From Diphasiastrum complanatum (lineage: Eukaryota > Streptophyta > Lycopodiopsida > Lycopodiales > Lycopodiaceae): a DNA stretch of 64,000 nucleotides. The notes beneath the pieces were generated by a model that did no database searches, was not told where the DNA came from, and saw only the letters and a program-made list of their open reading frames with translations. This document shows, one piece after another, positions 1 to 12,622 of this stretch (positions are counted from its first letter, which is position 1; every line of letters begins with the position of its first letter). A program made the position numbers and the translations under genes. Where the stretch lies: the NCBI GenBank assembly GCA_029204225.1, contig CM055094.1, positions 62,882,442 through 62,946,441 of the forward strand. Reading direction: 5' to 3'.

Positions 1-1065
1 ATCAAGGAGGAGCTCGAAGAAAAAGCTTGTTTTTTGAAAAAGAGTCTCTATGGACTCAAGCAAGCACCTTGAGCATGGTACTCTAGGCTAAACTCTTTTC
101 TTATCTCCATCAATTTTGTTTTGAATTCATATGGTCCATCATTGTACATAAGATTTCATGATGGAAAGATCATTGTACTTGTATTGTATGTTGATAACAT
201 TATTTTAAGTGGAAATGATCTAGTGGAATAAGAGATGTAAAGATTGCTCTATCTAAAGAGTTTAGGATTGTTGATTTCGGCCTATTGCACTTCATTCTAG
301 GATTGGATTTTTGCTTCATATGTCAATCTAAATATGCTAAGTCCATCCTGGTTAGATTTGGAATGAAGAATTGTAAAGGCATTGAGACTCCAATGGAGCG
401 AAATGTAAAAGAATCTGTTAGTGATGATGAAGCATTCTTTGAGGACATCACTCTTTATAGAAGGCTTACAGGCTCCTTAATTTATTTACTTATAACTAGA
501 CCTGATCTTAGTTATAGTGTTGGAAAGTTAAGCCAATATATGCAATTTCCTCTTGAGTCACATTGGAAAATGGCTAAAAGAGTCCTAAGATATATCTCAT
601 CAACTAGGAATTTTGGTATACCCTACAAAGGAACTAATCTTGGCTTAAGAGCCTATAGTGACTCGGATTTTGCAGGTGACAAAGTGGAACGAAAGTCTAC
701 TAGTGCATTTGCTACATTTATGTGTGATGGAGTGGTACCATGGCTTTCAAAGAAGCAAGATACTATTTCATTGTCTTCAACCAAATCCAAGTATAAGGCA
801 TTGACATCAACATGCAAGGAGGTCTTATGGCTCAAGAGGTTATTGGTGGAACTTCATGTCATGGAGGCCGAGGAGGTACCTACAATCTATTGTGATAGCC
901 AATCAGCCCAATCATTTGCAACCAATCCTACATTTTATGCAAGGAGCAAGCATATCGAAATTGCTCATCATTTTGTGAGGGAGGAGGTGCAAGCCAAAGA
1001 GATCAAACTCCAACACGTGTCTTCATCAAGTTAATTAGCTGATTTGTTCACTAAATCCTTGCCTT
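1..1065 (+). pseudogene. Copia-A reverse transcriptase and RNase H remnant
   Basis: This is the 3' half of a Ty1/copia polyprotein. The first 230 bases give reverse transcriptase pieces: a SLYGLKQAP motif followed at once by a TGA stop, then YVDN where an active copia enzyme has YVDD, so one catalytic aspartate is changed. From about 285 a 249-codon open frame covers the rest of RT and RNase H: TRPDLSYSVGKLSQYM, SDSDFAG, SSTKSKYKAL (family form SSTEAEYxAL), CDSQSA and HIEIAHHFVRE. The frame closes at 1032-1034. Reading continues in the same frame to 1065, where Copia-B is inserted, and resumes at 6950. The element starts outside the window and is dead. Confidence 0.9.
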
Positions 1066-1765
1066 TGTGAAGAATTGCCAAAAATTGGCAAATCTAGCTT
1101 GATCAAAAACCATGTAGAATAGTGTAAATTGTGTACACAAGTGGGTCCCACACATGTGAGGCCATGATGCCACGTGGGAAACCCATCCTAATGTAGGTTA
1201 GGTCAAGTCAAAAGAGTTGGTCATGTCTATTTGGTGGTCATCCCTACTTTATAGGACCTACACCTAAGTTTAAGGTGAAAATTTGACCAACTAGCTACCT
1301 ACCAAGCATTACTCTAGGATCTAGGCTAGGGTTTCATTTTAGGGCAAGAAGGGTGAGTTAACTTCCTTATTACATGCTGGAAATCCACCTAACTTCAAGA
1401 AGGAAGTCGAATTTGCTATGTATTCCAAGCTCCCATACTGAGAAGATAGAAAATTTTTGGAGCTCATTGGCAATCTCAAGCTAGTTCACTATGTACCTTG
1501 AGTTTCTGTGATCCAAATGCAACCAAATCAATTTCTACTTGTTTCTCAGGTTGAAGGCCGTACTACAGCCTGTAGTACACACATGTGGGCTTGGATCTCA
1601 ATGTTGATCAATGCTTTTGATTGTGAATGCTTGTTTTTGTCAAATTGCCAATGTAGATCAACTTTTTTGTGTCTAGTTTTTTGATAGATTGTTAGGCAAG
1701 CATCTAATCACTCTTGTGGATCTTTTGTAGATACATTTATGGTCCTAAAGTACAGTAATTTCACA
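1066..1765 (+). repeat. Copia-B 5' LTR
   Basis: 700 bp, TGTGAA..TTCACA, closely matching 6250-6949 along its whole length, including the segment with two copies of the shape CCGTACTACAGCCTGTAGT. Differences are scattered point changes, which implies insertion some time ago. Confidence 0.92.
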
Positions 1766-1779
1766 TGATATCAGAGCCA
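1766..1779 (+). other. Copia-B primer binding site
   Basis: TGATATCAGAGCCA directly after the LTR. Plant copia elements usually carry TGGTATCAGAGC here, complementary to the 3' end of initiator methionine tRNA. This copy has one G-to-A change. Confidence 0.85.
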
Positions 1780-2197
1780 AGTACAAGAGCATAAGCCATT
1801 GATCTAATGCAAATCCATTTTTAGCAAGTTTTGGTGCTAAAACCTAGTATTGAGAGCTAGAATCTTGATTTTGGTGAGGAGATTTGATCCCGAAATTGGT
1901 AGGGGTCCAAATCTGTACTATCCACATGTGTGGGCACCTCTGGACTTGCATTTAATGCATGGTATTCATTTGATCCAAAACTATTCAATTTGTGAGCTTT
2001 TGATGTAATTTTTGGTGGAAATCTTAGGATAAGCTACCAAGATTGAGTGCCATTGATTGGATTTGACATAGGATCATGAAGTCTAATTAATCTAGGCTGA
2101 AATCAGGTCCTCTAAACTTGTTTTACATGTCTTGAAAGTACATCAAAAAGTGTGAGGGAGATTTAGTCATGTTATTGTCCAAAAATAGCCAAAATTG

Positions 2198-2515
2198 GCA
2201 AGATTTGATTGTAAGTAGATTTCACATCATCTTATCTTCATTCCAACTTTGTGAGGGAGTGCTAGAACTGAGATTATAAGTCCATTTGTTGGATTAGAAA
2301 TCTAATTTGAGTGAAAAACTACAAGAGAGAGACCTTAGTGAGCTTCTAGAGACAATCAAATCCATTTCTTGGCAAGATTTGTTTGAAAGTAGTTTTCACT
2401 TCATCTTATCTTCATTCTAGCTTTGTGAGGGAGTGATAGAACTGTGATTATAAGTCCATTTGTTGGATTAAAAATCAAATTTGAGTGAAACACTGCAAGT
2501 GTGAGACCTTTGTGA
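2198..2515 (+). repeat. Tandem duplication in Copia-B leader
   Basis: About 145 bp (2198-2342) is repeated at 2371-2515 with a 173-bp period and moderate divergence. Both copies contain CATCTTATCTTCATTC and GATTATAAGTCCATTTGTTG. It sits in the untranslated leader just ahead of gag; no function is evident. Confidence 0.8.
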
Positions 2516-2564
2516 GTTTCAAGTCAATCAAATCTATTTCTTGTTTGTAGAAGTCACTTGTAAG

Positions 2565-3967
2565 ATGGGATCTGCTGGAGCATACCTTCTAGAAGCTAGT
2601 GAGAGATTGAATTCTACAAATTATGCTATTTGGAAGGTTAGGATGGAGTCACTCTTGGTGCTCCAAGACCTTCATGAGTTCTTGATTGAAGATGAAGATG
2701 AACCTCTAGGTGCACAGGAGTTAGCTAGATACAAGAAGAGATCTAGGCTTGCACTTCATTGTGTGAAGATGAATGTGAGCAATGATTTGTTGAGACAAGT
2801 ATCAGCATGTACTAGTGCTAAAGAGGCTTGGGAGTCTTTAAAATCAATCTATGAATCTAGTAACACTTCAAGAGTACTCATGCTTAGAAATCAGATTTTG
2901 CAAAGCATGAAGAGAAGTGAGGAGAGTGCACAAGATTATGTACTCAGAATCAAGTCTCTAAATAGGGAGTTGGCTTTCATTCGAGGGAAGATTCATGATG
3001 GAGAGCTTGTACAAATTGTTCTTAATGGTCTAGGAGATGACTTTGCAAATTTGGTCTAAAGTTTTGCCATCCAAGACACTTTGCCAACTATAGAAAAACT
3101 TCACAGTGTATTAGTGGTTGAAGAGTGTAGGATGCTCCATGCAAAATCTAGGATGAGTTCCTTGTCATTGCAGGATGGTGATGAGAAAGCCAATTTCTCA
3201 TTCAAGGGCAAAAAGAAGACCAATGGAAAGAAGAAGCATCCAAAGGAGGCCAAAGTAGAGGATGATGCATCAAGCTCAAAGGACAAGTCAAAGCAGAAAT
3301 GCTTCGTTTGTGGAAGGAAGGGGCATTATGCATCTGAATGCTACAAGAGGCTAAGAGCACAAGTGGAAGAGAACAAACAAGGAAACCTTGCAAAGGAGGA
3401 GGAGGAGGATGAAGTAGATGTATTCTTGATGGCATCTACATCCTCACCAACAAGCAATAGAAATTCAAGAGACAATTGGTGGATCGACAGTGGGGCTAGC
3501 TCTCACATGTCTTGTGAAAAGGACTTTTTCTCAACCTTACACTCTTTCAATGCTGCTAAAAAGTTTGTCTTTACTGCAAATGATGAAGAGTGTAGGATAG
3601 ATGGTGTTGGCACCATCTCTTTGTGTCTAGAATCCTCAAAATACATGGATCTAGAAAATGTCCTTTATGTATCATCAATCACCAAGAATATGCTTAGTGT
3701 TGGTCTACTCTTAGAAAGTGGTTTGGATGTCCACTTTAAGCATGGTGTTTGCTTCATCTTGAAGAATGATGTTTGCATTGCAAAGGGATTTAAACATGGA
3801 AAATTGTTTAAGTTGGAAGCTAGTGTTGCTTTTGAAAGAATGAGCTTGGCAGAGGAGGAGATCACTCAAGAGGAGATCTTGGCAAAGTGTGATCTTGCTT
3901 GCATTGAGGAGGAGCATCAAAAGGAGGAAGATCTTGAAGATCAGACTCAAAGCATGAGAGTTCCAAG
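2565..3967 (+). pseudogene. Copia-B gag-protease, first copy
   Basis: Copia-type Gag followed by protease. I start at the ATG of MGSAGAYLLEASERLN because Gag proteins of this family begin just before the SxxNYxxWK motif; an in-frame ATG lies 8 codons upstream. Gag helices run to about 3060. Then come a basic linker, the zinc knuckle CFVCGRKGHYASEC near 3300, an acidic linker, and the protease motif WWIDSGASSHMS near 3478 with its D-S-G site, ending in LYVSSITKNMLSVG. A TAA stop at 3057-3059 replaces the CAA seen in the second copy. Downstream of that stop the frame runs straight into copy two. The span 2645-3967 is the duplicated unit. Confidence 0.88.
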
Positions 3968-5285
3968 GGAGTCACTCTTGGTGCTCCAAGACCTTTATGA
4001 GTTCTTGATTGAAGATGAAGATGAACCTCTAGGTGCACAGGAGTTAGCTAGATACAAGAAGAGATCTAGGCTTGCACTTCATTGTGTGAAGATGAATGTG
4101 AGCAATGATTTGTTGAGACAAGTATCAGCATGTACTAGTGCTAAAGAGGCTTGGGAGTCTTTAAAATCAATCTATGAATCTAGTAACACTTCGAGAATTC
4201 TCATGCTTAGAAATCAGATTTTGCAAAGCATGAAAAGAAGTGAGGAGAGTGCACATGATTATGTACTCAGAATCAAGTCTCTAAATAGGGAGTTGGCTTC
4301 CATTGGAGAGAAGATTCATGATGGAGAGCTTGTACAAATTGTTCTTAATGGTCTAGGAGATGACTTTGCAAATTTGGTCCAAAGTTATGCCATCCAAGAC
4401 ACTTTGCCAACTATAGAAAAATTTCACAGTGTATTAGTGGCAGAAGAGTGTAGGATGCTCCACACCAAGGCAAGAATGAGTTCATGGTCTTTGCAGGATG
4501 GAAATGAGAAAGCCAATTTCTCATTAAAGGGCAAAAAGAAGACTAATGAAAAGAAGAAGCATCCCAAGGAGGCCAAAGAAGAGGATAATGCATCAAGCTC
4601 AAAGGACAAGTCAAAGCAGAAATGTTTCTTTTGTGGAAAGAAGGGGCATTATGCATCTGAATGCTACAAGAGGCTAAGAGCACAAGTGAGGAGGACAAAC
4701 AAAGAAACCTTGCAAAGGAGGAGGAGGAGGATGAAGTAGATGTATTCTTGATGGCATCTACATCCTCACCAACAAGCAATAGCAATTCAAGAGACAGTTG
4801 GTGGATTGACAGTGGGGCTAGCTCCCACATGTCTTGTGAAAAGGACTTTTTCTCAACCTTACACTCTTTCAATGATGCTAAAAAGTTTGTCTTTACTGCA
4901 AATGATGAAGAGTGTAGGATAGATGGTGTTGGCACCATCTCTTTGTGTCTAGAATCCTCAAAATGCATGGATCTAGAAAATATCCTTTATGTACCATCAA
5001 TCACCAAGAATATGCTTAGTGTTGGTCTACTCTTAGAAAGTGGTTTGGATGTCCACTTTAAGCATGGTGTTTGTTTCATCTTGAATAATGATGTCTGCTT
5101 TGCAAAGGGATTTAAACATGGAAGATTGTTTAAGTTGAAAGCTAGTGTTGCTTTTGAAAGAATGAGCTTGGCAAGGAGATCACTCAAGAGGAGATCTTGG
5201 CAAAGTGTGACCTTGCTTGCATTGAGGAGGAGCATCAAAAGGAGGAAGATCTTGAGGATCAGCCTCAAAACATGAGAGTTCCAAG
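3968..5285 (+). pseudogene. Copia-B gag-protease, second copy
   Basis: Tandem copy of 2645-3967 (1318 against 1323 bp), beginning and ending at the same short word GGAGTC. It repeats the Gag region from LLVLQDL, the zinc knuckle CFFCGKKGHYASEC near 4622 and the protease WWIDSGASSHMS near 4800. It lacks the Gag N-terminus. Two small deletions, one base near 4690 and four bases near 5173, account exactly for the 5-bp length difference and shift the frame twice. The copies are very similar, so the duplication is recent relative to the element or has been kept similar by conversion. Confidence 0.88.
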
Positions 5286-5817
5286 GGAGTCTTCAATGAC
5301 AATGGCCGAGGCATCAAATTGCATGCAAATTTTTCATTCAAGTGTGCATCTTGCAAGGATGGTGAGCATTGGAGAGTCTACTATCTTTGAGTACTTGTTG
5401 GATAGTATTAGTAGACATGGAGTGACTTGTTGCTTATCTTTAGGATCTATGGTGTTTAGTACTCTTTATGACAAGACAATGAAATTAGATGCTTTCAAAT
5501 CTCCATTTGTTGTTGATAAAGCAATTTCATTGGATAACTATTTTTGTAATAGTTTGAATAGTGTCATAAAAGATGAAACATCATTTTTATTGGAAATCTT
5601 TGGGTCCACATGCTTTGAGCATGATCATTCCAATTTAAAGACCAAAGATTATCCTATTTCAATGATAGGAATAATGGTAGTGTTTTGCTCTTCAAGTAGA
5701 GATTGTAAAATCTACTTGTTTTTCACGAAAGAATTTTTCAATGGTGAAAAGGTGAGCTTTCAAGAGTGGAAGATCTGTAAACTTGAAGAAGCACCTTTGG
5801 ATCAACACCTTATTTAA
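5286..5817 (+). pseudogene. Unrecognised coding tail of Copia-B
   Basis: An open frame of about 175 codons follows the second protease copy and ends at 5815-5817. It starts at the third GGAGTC junction and continues the frame EDQPQNMRVPRES. The protein has hydrophobic and serine-rich stretches (for example GVTCCLSLGSMVF and SMIGIMVVFCSSSRDC). I recognise no integrase HHCC motif, DDE triad or reverse transcriptase motif. It takes the place where integrase should begin and may be degenerate, captured or fast-evolving sequence. From 5818 to 6240 I see no further coding sequence. Confidence 0.5.
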
Positions 5818-6240
5818 TTCATTGATGTTTTGGAATCAAGTCAAGTGGAGGAGCAAGCTCAAGACTCGAGGACTCCAAGAAGAACCTTGAGTATCAAGAT
5901 GGAGCCATCTAGGCTCAATCATATGGATCAAGCAAGGCAAGTTGTCTTTGGCAACATTATGTAGCACTTAATAGTTTTATTGATGTACCTTCAAGTGCAC
6001 AAAATGCCTTGGAATCCATGGCTTGGCATCATGTATAGTTTTTGAAGTGTGCTACATGTATATAGACACATTTGTGGAACATCTTGTAAGGGATCCTTTA
6101 AGAGGTGGTGAAAGATCCTTCATGGACATCATTCTCTATTGGAGTCTCAAAAGTTCCTTGTTTGTAGCTGGATTTTTGAGACACTTCTAAAAGCTTTCAT
6201 TCATCTATTAAGAGAGTTGTAAATAGATCAAGCTCAATTT

Positions 6241-6249
6241 GAGGAGGAG
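6241..6249 (+). other. Copia-B polypurine tract
   Basis: GAGGAGGAG immediately before the 3' LTR, the expected plus-strand primer. Confidence 0.8.
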
Positions 6250-6949
6250 TGTGAAGAATTGCCCAAAATTGGCAAATCTAGCTTGATCAAAAACCATGTA
6301 GAATAGTGTAAATTGTGTACACAAGTGGGTCCCACACATGTGAGGCCATGATGCCACATGGGAAACTCATCCTAATTTAGGTTAGGTCAAGTCAAAAGAG
6401 TTGGTCATGTCTATTTGGTGGTCATCCCTACTTTATAGGACCTACACCTAAGTTTAAGGTAAAATTTGACCAACTAGCTACCTACCAAACATAACTCTAG
6501 GATCTAGGCTAGGGTTTCATTTTAGGGCAAGAAGGGTGAGTTAAGTTCCTTATTACATGTTGGAAATCCACCTAACTTCAAGTAGGAAGTCGAATCTGCT
6601 ATGTATTCCGAGCTCCCATAGTGAGAAGATAGAAAATTTTTGGAGCTCATTGGCAATCTCAAGCTAGTTCACTATGTACATTGAGTTTTTGTGATCCAAA
6701 TGCAACTAAATCAATTTCTACTTGTTTCTCAGGTTGAAAGCCGTACTACAGCCTGTAGTGCACACGTGTGGGCTCGGATTTCAATGTTGCTCAATGCTTT
6801 TGATTGTTAATACTTGTTGTTTGTCAAATTGCCAATGTAGATCAACTTTTTTGTGTCTAGTTTTTTGATAGATTGTTAGGCAGGCATCCAATCACTCTGG
6901 TGGATCTTTTGTATATCCATTTATGGTCCTAAAGTACAGTAATTTCACA
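6250..6949 (+). repeat. Copia-B 3' LTR
   Basis: 700 bp partner of 1066-1765, ending TTCACA and followed by the target duplication GCCTT. Confidence 0.92.
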
Positions 6950-7036
6950 GCCTTAGGATTCATTTGTTAAGCTAAGATCTTTACTTGGAGTAATTGATAA
7001 GTGTATCATAGTTCCAAAGCTATATTTGAGAAGGAG
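6950..7036 (+). pseudogene. Copia-A polyprotein C-terminus
   Basis: If Copia-B and one GCCTT copy are removed, the frame of 285-1065 continues here. It gives a TAG and then the usual copia terminus FVKLRSLLGVI. This confirms that Copia-B landed in the last codons of an already existing copia gene. A purine run GAGAAGGAG (7028-7036) is the Copia-A polypurine tract. Confidence 0.8.
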
Positions 7037-7701
7037 TGTAAAAAAATGCCTAAATTGGCAAATCTAGCTATGTTAAACCATGTAAATACGTACAATGGTG
7101 GGCACATGTGAGGCCATAGTGCCGCATGGGAATCTATTCTAGGTTGGATCATGTCTAAAAAGTTGGTCAAGTTTGTTCGGTAGTGATTCCTACATTATAG
7201 GACCAAATTCCTAGATTTATGGAGTAGGTTGATCAATCTAGCTAGCTACATGACAAGACTCAAGAATGGCAAATTAGGGCCAGAAAGCTCAATCAACTTC
7301 CTTATTACATGCTGGATTATCACCTAACTCGAGGTGTGGAAGAGGCTTTCTATGTATTACCATCTCTCCATAGTAATGCCATAGATTATTTTTGAGAGCT
7401 CATTGGCAAACTCGACCTTTTACACTATGTACTTGTTTCTCTTTTGGATCTAAGCAAAAACTAAAGTGTTGTTAGCATCATTTGCTATCTACAGGCCGTA
7501 CTGAGTACTGTACCACACATGTGTGGGCTGTACAACAATTTTGATAAATGATTTTGGATTGCTCTTGCTTGATGCATGTAAAATTCTCAATCTAGATCTC
7601 AATTGTGTGTCTACTTTACATTTGTTTTATGATCAATCAATCAATCAAGCTTGTGAGTCATTGATAGACTCAAGTAAGGTCCAAGGTATTGTACTTTGAC
7701 A
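7037..7701 (+). repeat. Copia-A 3' LTR
   Basis: About 665 bp, from TGTAAAAAAATGCC to TTTGACA. It aligns with the Copia-B LTR over much of its length (AAATTGGCAAATCTAGC, ACACATGTGTGGGC, CTTATTACATGCTGGA) but is clearly more diverged. The partner LTR lies outside the window, so the right end is set by alignment only. Confidence 0.75.
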
Positions 7702-9603
7702 GTTCATTGATATTGCATAATGGTTGGAAGCCATGTGTTGTGACCACTATAACATATTACCATTTGCGACAATCAAAAGAGCCTAGCTCTAAACCTTTAT
7801 CTCCGCTCATCTTTGGAAGCTACTATTGGGCAAAGATAATGTGGTGAAATTATTAAACCAAATTCCTCGTTGTTTGAGAAGCATATCAAGGGAAACAATA
7901 AGGCAAAGCTCACAACATAAAGGATTGAGATGGAAAATGTGTTATACTCACAAGTCAATTGTAAGAGAAAGCATACCCTTCCCTCACGAGTATGGAGGCT
8001 TGCAAACTCTCACCGCCACTCCCATCTAGGAGCTCTCACAACCCTTGGATGATGACGTGACCCACCTTCCCATTACAAGTACAAATGGAAATATGCTCTC
8101 TCCAACTCTACAACATGTTTCTCACCTTTGATGAAATTGATGTCCTCATTAGGGACAAAATTTTATCAGATGAGGTATGGCTTGCAATCCATATCCTTCT
8201 TTTATTTCTTTAAACCACTTAAACATCTGCTTAATAAAATAGCCTATCGTTAACATCAAACATAAAGCTTCTACGTCTAATAATAACAAGCTTAATTCAT
8301 TGACCAATTTACCAACAAAAGATAGAACTTAAACCACTTATGCACATGCTTAATTCACAAATGTAGTTTCCAAAAGCAAAAAATTGAAAAGGAACTTTTA
8401 TAGCTTCGGACTTGTCATACCTAAATGCTTCCAAATAATGCATCTTGGTGTCCCAAGTTTTTTCTTTCGTCAATCCTAGAGCAAGAAGTCTACATGAGTT
8501 TGGCTAAGCTTTTGATGTCAATGAGCTAGCAAATTAGCTTTGATCAAGTTGAGTTGACAACATATGCATGAGCGAAATGCTTAATTGAAAAGGAACTTCC
8601 ATAGCTTCGGACTTGTCATACCTAAAGTGCTTCCAAATAAGGCATCTTGGTGTCCCAAGATTTTTCCCTAGTCAATCCTAGAGCAAGTCTACATGAGTTT
8701 GGCTAAGCTTTTGATGTCAATGAGCTAGCAAGTTAGCTTTGATCAAGTTGAGTTGACGACCTATGCATGAGCGAATTGCTTGATTGTAGAACTCAACCTA
8801 GCTTTTGAACTTAAGTCTAGGCCATGACAATTCTTGTCATGTGTTCCTCAAGAGTTGCCAACTAGTGGTCCTAGAAAGACTTGCATTACCCAAAGTGGTC
8901 TATGCACAAAAGTGAGACACACCAAATTATTAAAAAAAAAACCAACTATGCAAGGAGAAGTGCAACAAAGCTAGTGAGACATAACAAGTTCCTAACTAGG
9001 CTTCCCTCTTAAAGTTTCGCCAAGAACCATTCCAAACTCAATTTAGTTGTCCCAAAGCCGACCAAATCAACAGCTGATTGGATAGAATTTCCTTGCTTTT
9101 CTATTAACCAATTAAGGCCAAAAGCCATTCTCACGTGAATGGCAATTCATAATTCCATGTTAGGAGACACGAGGGATACTCTATGACACTAGGACTATTC
9201 AATTGTTTTGCCTCATTATTGACTACCTTATGAATTATTGGTTAACTTATGAATAAATGCTTGACTAGCTTTGTGCTAAATTGCTTTATTTTGTAATGTG
9301 ATGGATGGTGTTGGATGCATTAGATGGAATGAGTAGAATATAATTTTAAGTTTGAAAATTACTAATGCCCTTGGGGTGTCAATGCAATGGTTTGGCCACG
9401 AAGAACATTTGATAATCCAAATTAAAGAATATGATGCAATGAGTGAAAAAAAATAACAAACAATGCATGATTTACAAAATATTAAGTGACCTCATCTCCA
9501 AATTGGTAGCATACATCAATGGAGACACTCTCAACAACAACAACTAGCGCATTTTAAGTATAAAGAATATATAAGTATGTGTGTATAAATACAAACATAC
9601 CTT
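7702..9603. other. Gene-free stretch
   Basis: I see no convincing gene. There are scattered short open frames without family resemblance and one 201-bp tandem duplication, listed separately. Confidence 0.6.
8383..8784 (+). repeat. Tandem 201-bp duplication
   Basis: Two adjacent copies (8383-8583 and 8584-8784) share TAGCTTCGGACTTGTCATAC, GGCTAAGCTTTTGATGTCAA and TTGATCAAGTTGAGTTGAC. They differ by about a dozen substitutions and a few small indels. Confidence 0.85.
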
Positions 9604-10491
<888 letters not shown>

Positions 10492-10496
10492 TATAG

Positions 10497-10572
<76 letters not shown>

Positions 10573-10777
10573 ATGTGTGACGTGCCGTAAAAAATGTCAC
10601 GCTTTTGCCGGCAAAAATGTCACGCTTTGCCAGCAAAAAATGTCACCCATTTGCAAAAGGAAACACTAAATAGGTTTCAAAAAAATGGTAAAAAAAACAC
10701 AGCCTCCAAAAATATATAAACACTTTTTGTGGGTAAGTGCCCATTGCCCACCGTCATTGACGGGCACAAGCAACTAG
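10492..10777 (+). mobile_element. Helitron-like non-autonomous unit 1
   Basis: The right end is the informative part: a stem-loop (CCGTCATTGACGG) lies about ten bases before a terminal CTAG followed by T, the arrangement of Helitron 3' ends. About 90 bp before this end (10688-10777) are shared with 15297-15380 and 16372-16458. The left end is uncertain; TATAGTATA near 10492 is followed by TA and GA arrays (10500-10570). Confidence 0.55.
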
Positions 10778-10798
10778 TGTACATATATATATATATAT

Positions 10799-10900
10799 CT
10801 GTATAGTATAAAACTATTTTAGAGAGAATGTGTGTTTGCTGTCAAAAATGTCACGCTCTACCCACAAAAAATGTCACGCTTTTGTAAAGGAAAAAGCTAA
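10799..10900 (+). mobile_element. Helitron-like 5' end, unit 2
   Basis: TCTGTATAGTATAAAAC after a TA array, then TATTTTAGAGAGAATGTGTG, shared with the left ends of units near 15175 and 15424. Helitrons start with TC and insert between A and T, as here. Which downstream CTAG end belongs to it is unclear; 14931-14934 is a candidate. Confidence 0.45.
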
Positions 10901-10943
10901 AATTTTAAAAAAATCGCGTAGATTTCAAATTTTATTTCTCCCC

Positions 10944-10944
<1 letters not shown>

Positions 10945-10996
<52 letters not shown>
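10945..10996 (+). repeat. CT microsatellite
   Basis: Uninterrupted CT run. Between it and 11307 I see only a short local repeat of TGTGAGGTCACG (two copies, near 11043 and 11070). Confidence 0.9.
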
Positions 10997-10999
<3 letters not shown>

Positions 11000-11307
11000 C
11001 AGGAGGCGGGTCTCTCTCTCTGGATCTCGAGCATGCATGGTTGTGAGGTCACGGTTTACATCCATGGCTGTGAGGTCACGTGTGTCCAATCTGGAAGACG
11101 AAATTGAACGAAATTTGTGCCCTCCATTGTCAACTGCCAGAGCCATTGATACATTGTCTTGATCTGAACAGAAAACCCCTAACAGTCAAGCGCTCCCATG
11201 ATCTATTTTTTAGCAATTAAGCACTGAGACACACATTGCATGTCACTTAGTGCTGGTCCTCACTCAAAATGACATTAATCTGAGCACACATTTAATATAG
11301 ACAATAG

Positions 11308-11343
11308 TGGATGCTATAACATCTGTATCAGTGCTTCAACGAT

Positions 11344-11402
<59 letters not shown>

Positions 11403-11840
11403 TGCTCTCCCTCTCTCTCACTCACGATTCTCACGGTTCATCTCTCTCTCTCACTCACGGTTCTCACGGTTCCCACGGTTCTCATGGTTCCTCTCTCTCA
11501 CTCACGGTTCTAACGGTTCCTCTCTCTCTCTCACGGTTATCCCTCTCTCTCGCTCACGGTTCTCACGATGCTCTCTCTCTCTCTCTCGGATGCTCCCCTC
11601 TCTCTCTCTCACCATGAGAACCGTTGAGAGAGAGGAACCGTTCCCACGGTTCTCACGGTTCCTCTCTCTCAACGGTTCTCACAGTTCCTCTCACGGTTCT
11701 CACGGTTCCTCTCTCTCAACGGTGGATGCTATAACATCTCGGATGCTCTCTCTCTCTCTCGGATGCTCTCCCTCTCTCTCTCTCACTCACGGTTCTCACA
11801 GTGCTCTCTCTCTCTCTCTCTCACTCACGGTTCTCACGGT

Positions 11841-11922
<82 letters not shown>

Positions 11923-12166
11923 GGTTCTTCTCTCTCTCTCACTCATGGTTCTCACGATGCTCTCTCTCTCTCTCGCTCTCTCTCTCTCTCTCGATCACGA
12001 TTCTCACGATGCTCTCCCTCTCTCAGATGCTCTCCCTCTCTCACGATTCTCATGGTTCATCCCTCTCAACGGTGAGAACCATCAGTGAGAGAGAGAGAGG
12101 GAGAGCATCCGAGAGAGAGAGAGAGAGAGCATCGTTGAAGCACTGATACAGATGTTATAGCATCCA
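11308..12166. repeat. Inverted repeat with CT and GA arms
   Basis: The left arm 11308-11356 starts TGGATGCTATAACATCTGTA and runs into CT. It is perfectly complementary to the right arm 12118-12166, which starts in GA. Between the arms the plus strand is filled with copies of ACGGTTCTC and CT runs (11344-11399, 11841-11919). The reverse-complement words GAGAACCGT and CCGTGAGAA appear from about 12070 on. The segment can fold as one large imperfect hairpin. The right arm recurs at 13318-13366. Confidence 0.85.
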
Positions 12167-12485
12167 TCGTTGAGAGAGAGGAGCCGTGAGAACCGTGAGA
12201 GGAACCGTGAGAACCGTTGAGAGAGAAGAACCGTGAGAACCGTGGGAACGATTCCTCTCTCAACGGCTCTCACGGTCTCGCCTAGGGCTACATTTGGCTT
12301 CATATGGTCTCTCGCTATCTCTCTGTCTCACATTATCTACACATTGCACACTGCTTGAAGAAGCAATCTGAACAATCCATGAAGATTATTGAATAGCAAG
12401 CAAGCTGGCTGGACCGCTCTCTCTCAAATTCTGCTAGATCGCTCTCTCTCAAATTCTGCTAGATCGCTCTCTCTCAAATTCTCTA

Positions 12486-12622
<137 letters not shown>

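Larger units (their letters stand above)
1066..6949 (+). mobile_element. Copia-B, complete non-autonomous copia element with duplicated gag-protease
   Basis: Two 700-bp LTRs (1066-1765, 6250-6949) begin TGTGAA and end TTCACA. The 5-bp direct repeat GCCTT flanks the element (1061-1065 and 6950-6954), so the ends are certain. A primer binding site follows the left LTR and a purine tract precedes the right one. Between them lie a leader, two tandem gag-zinc knuckle-protease modules and an unrecognised tail. I find no integrase core, reverse transcriptase or RNase H, so the element must have moved with enzymes supplied by a relative. It resembles the class described as TR-GAG elements. Its LTR is related to that of its host Copia-A. 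Confidence 0.92.
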
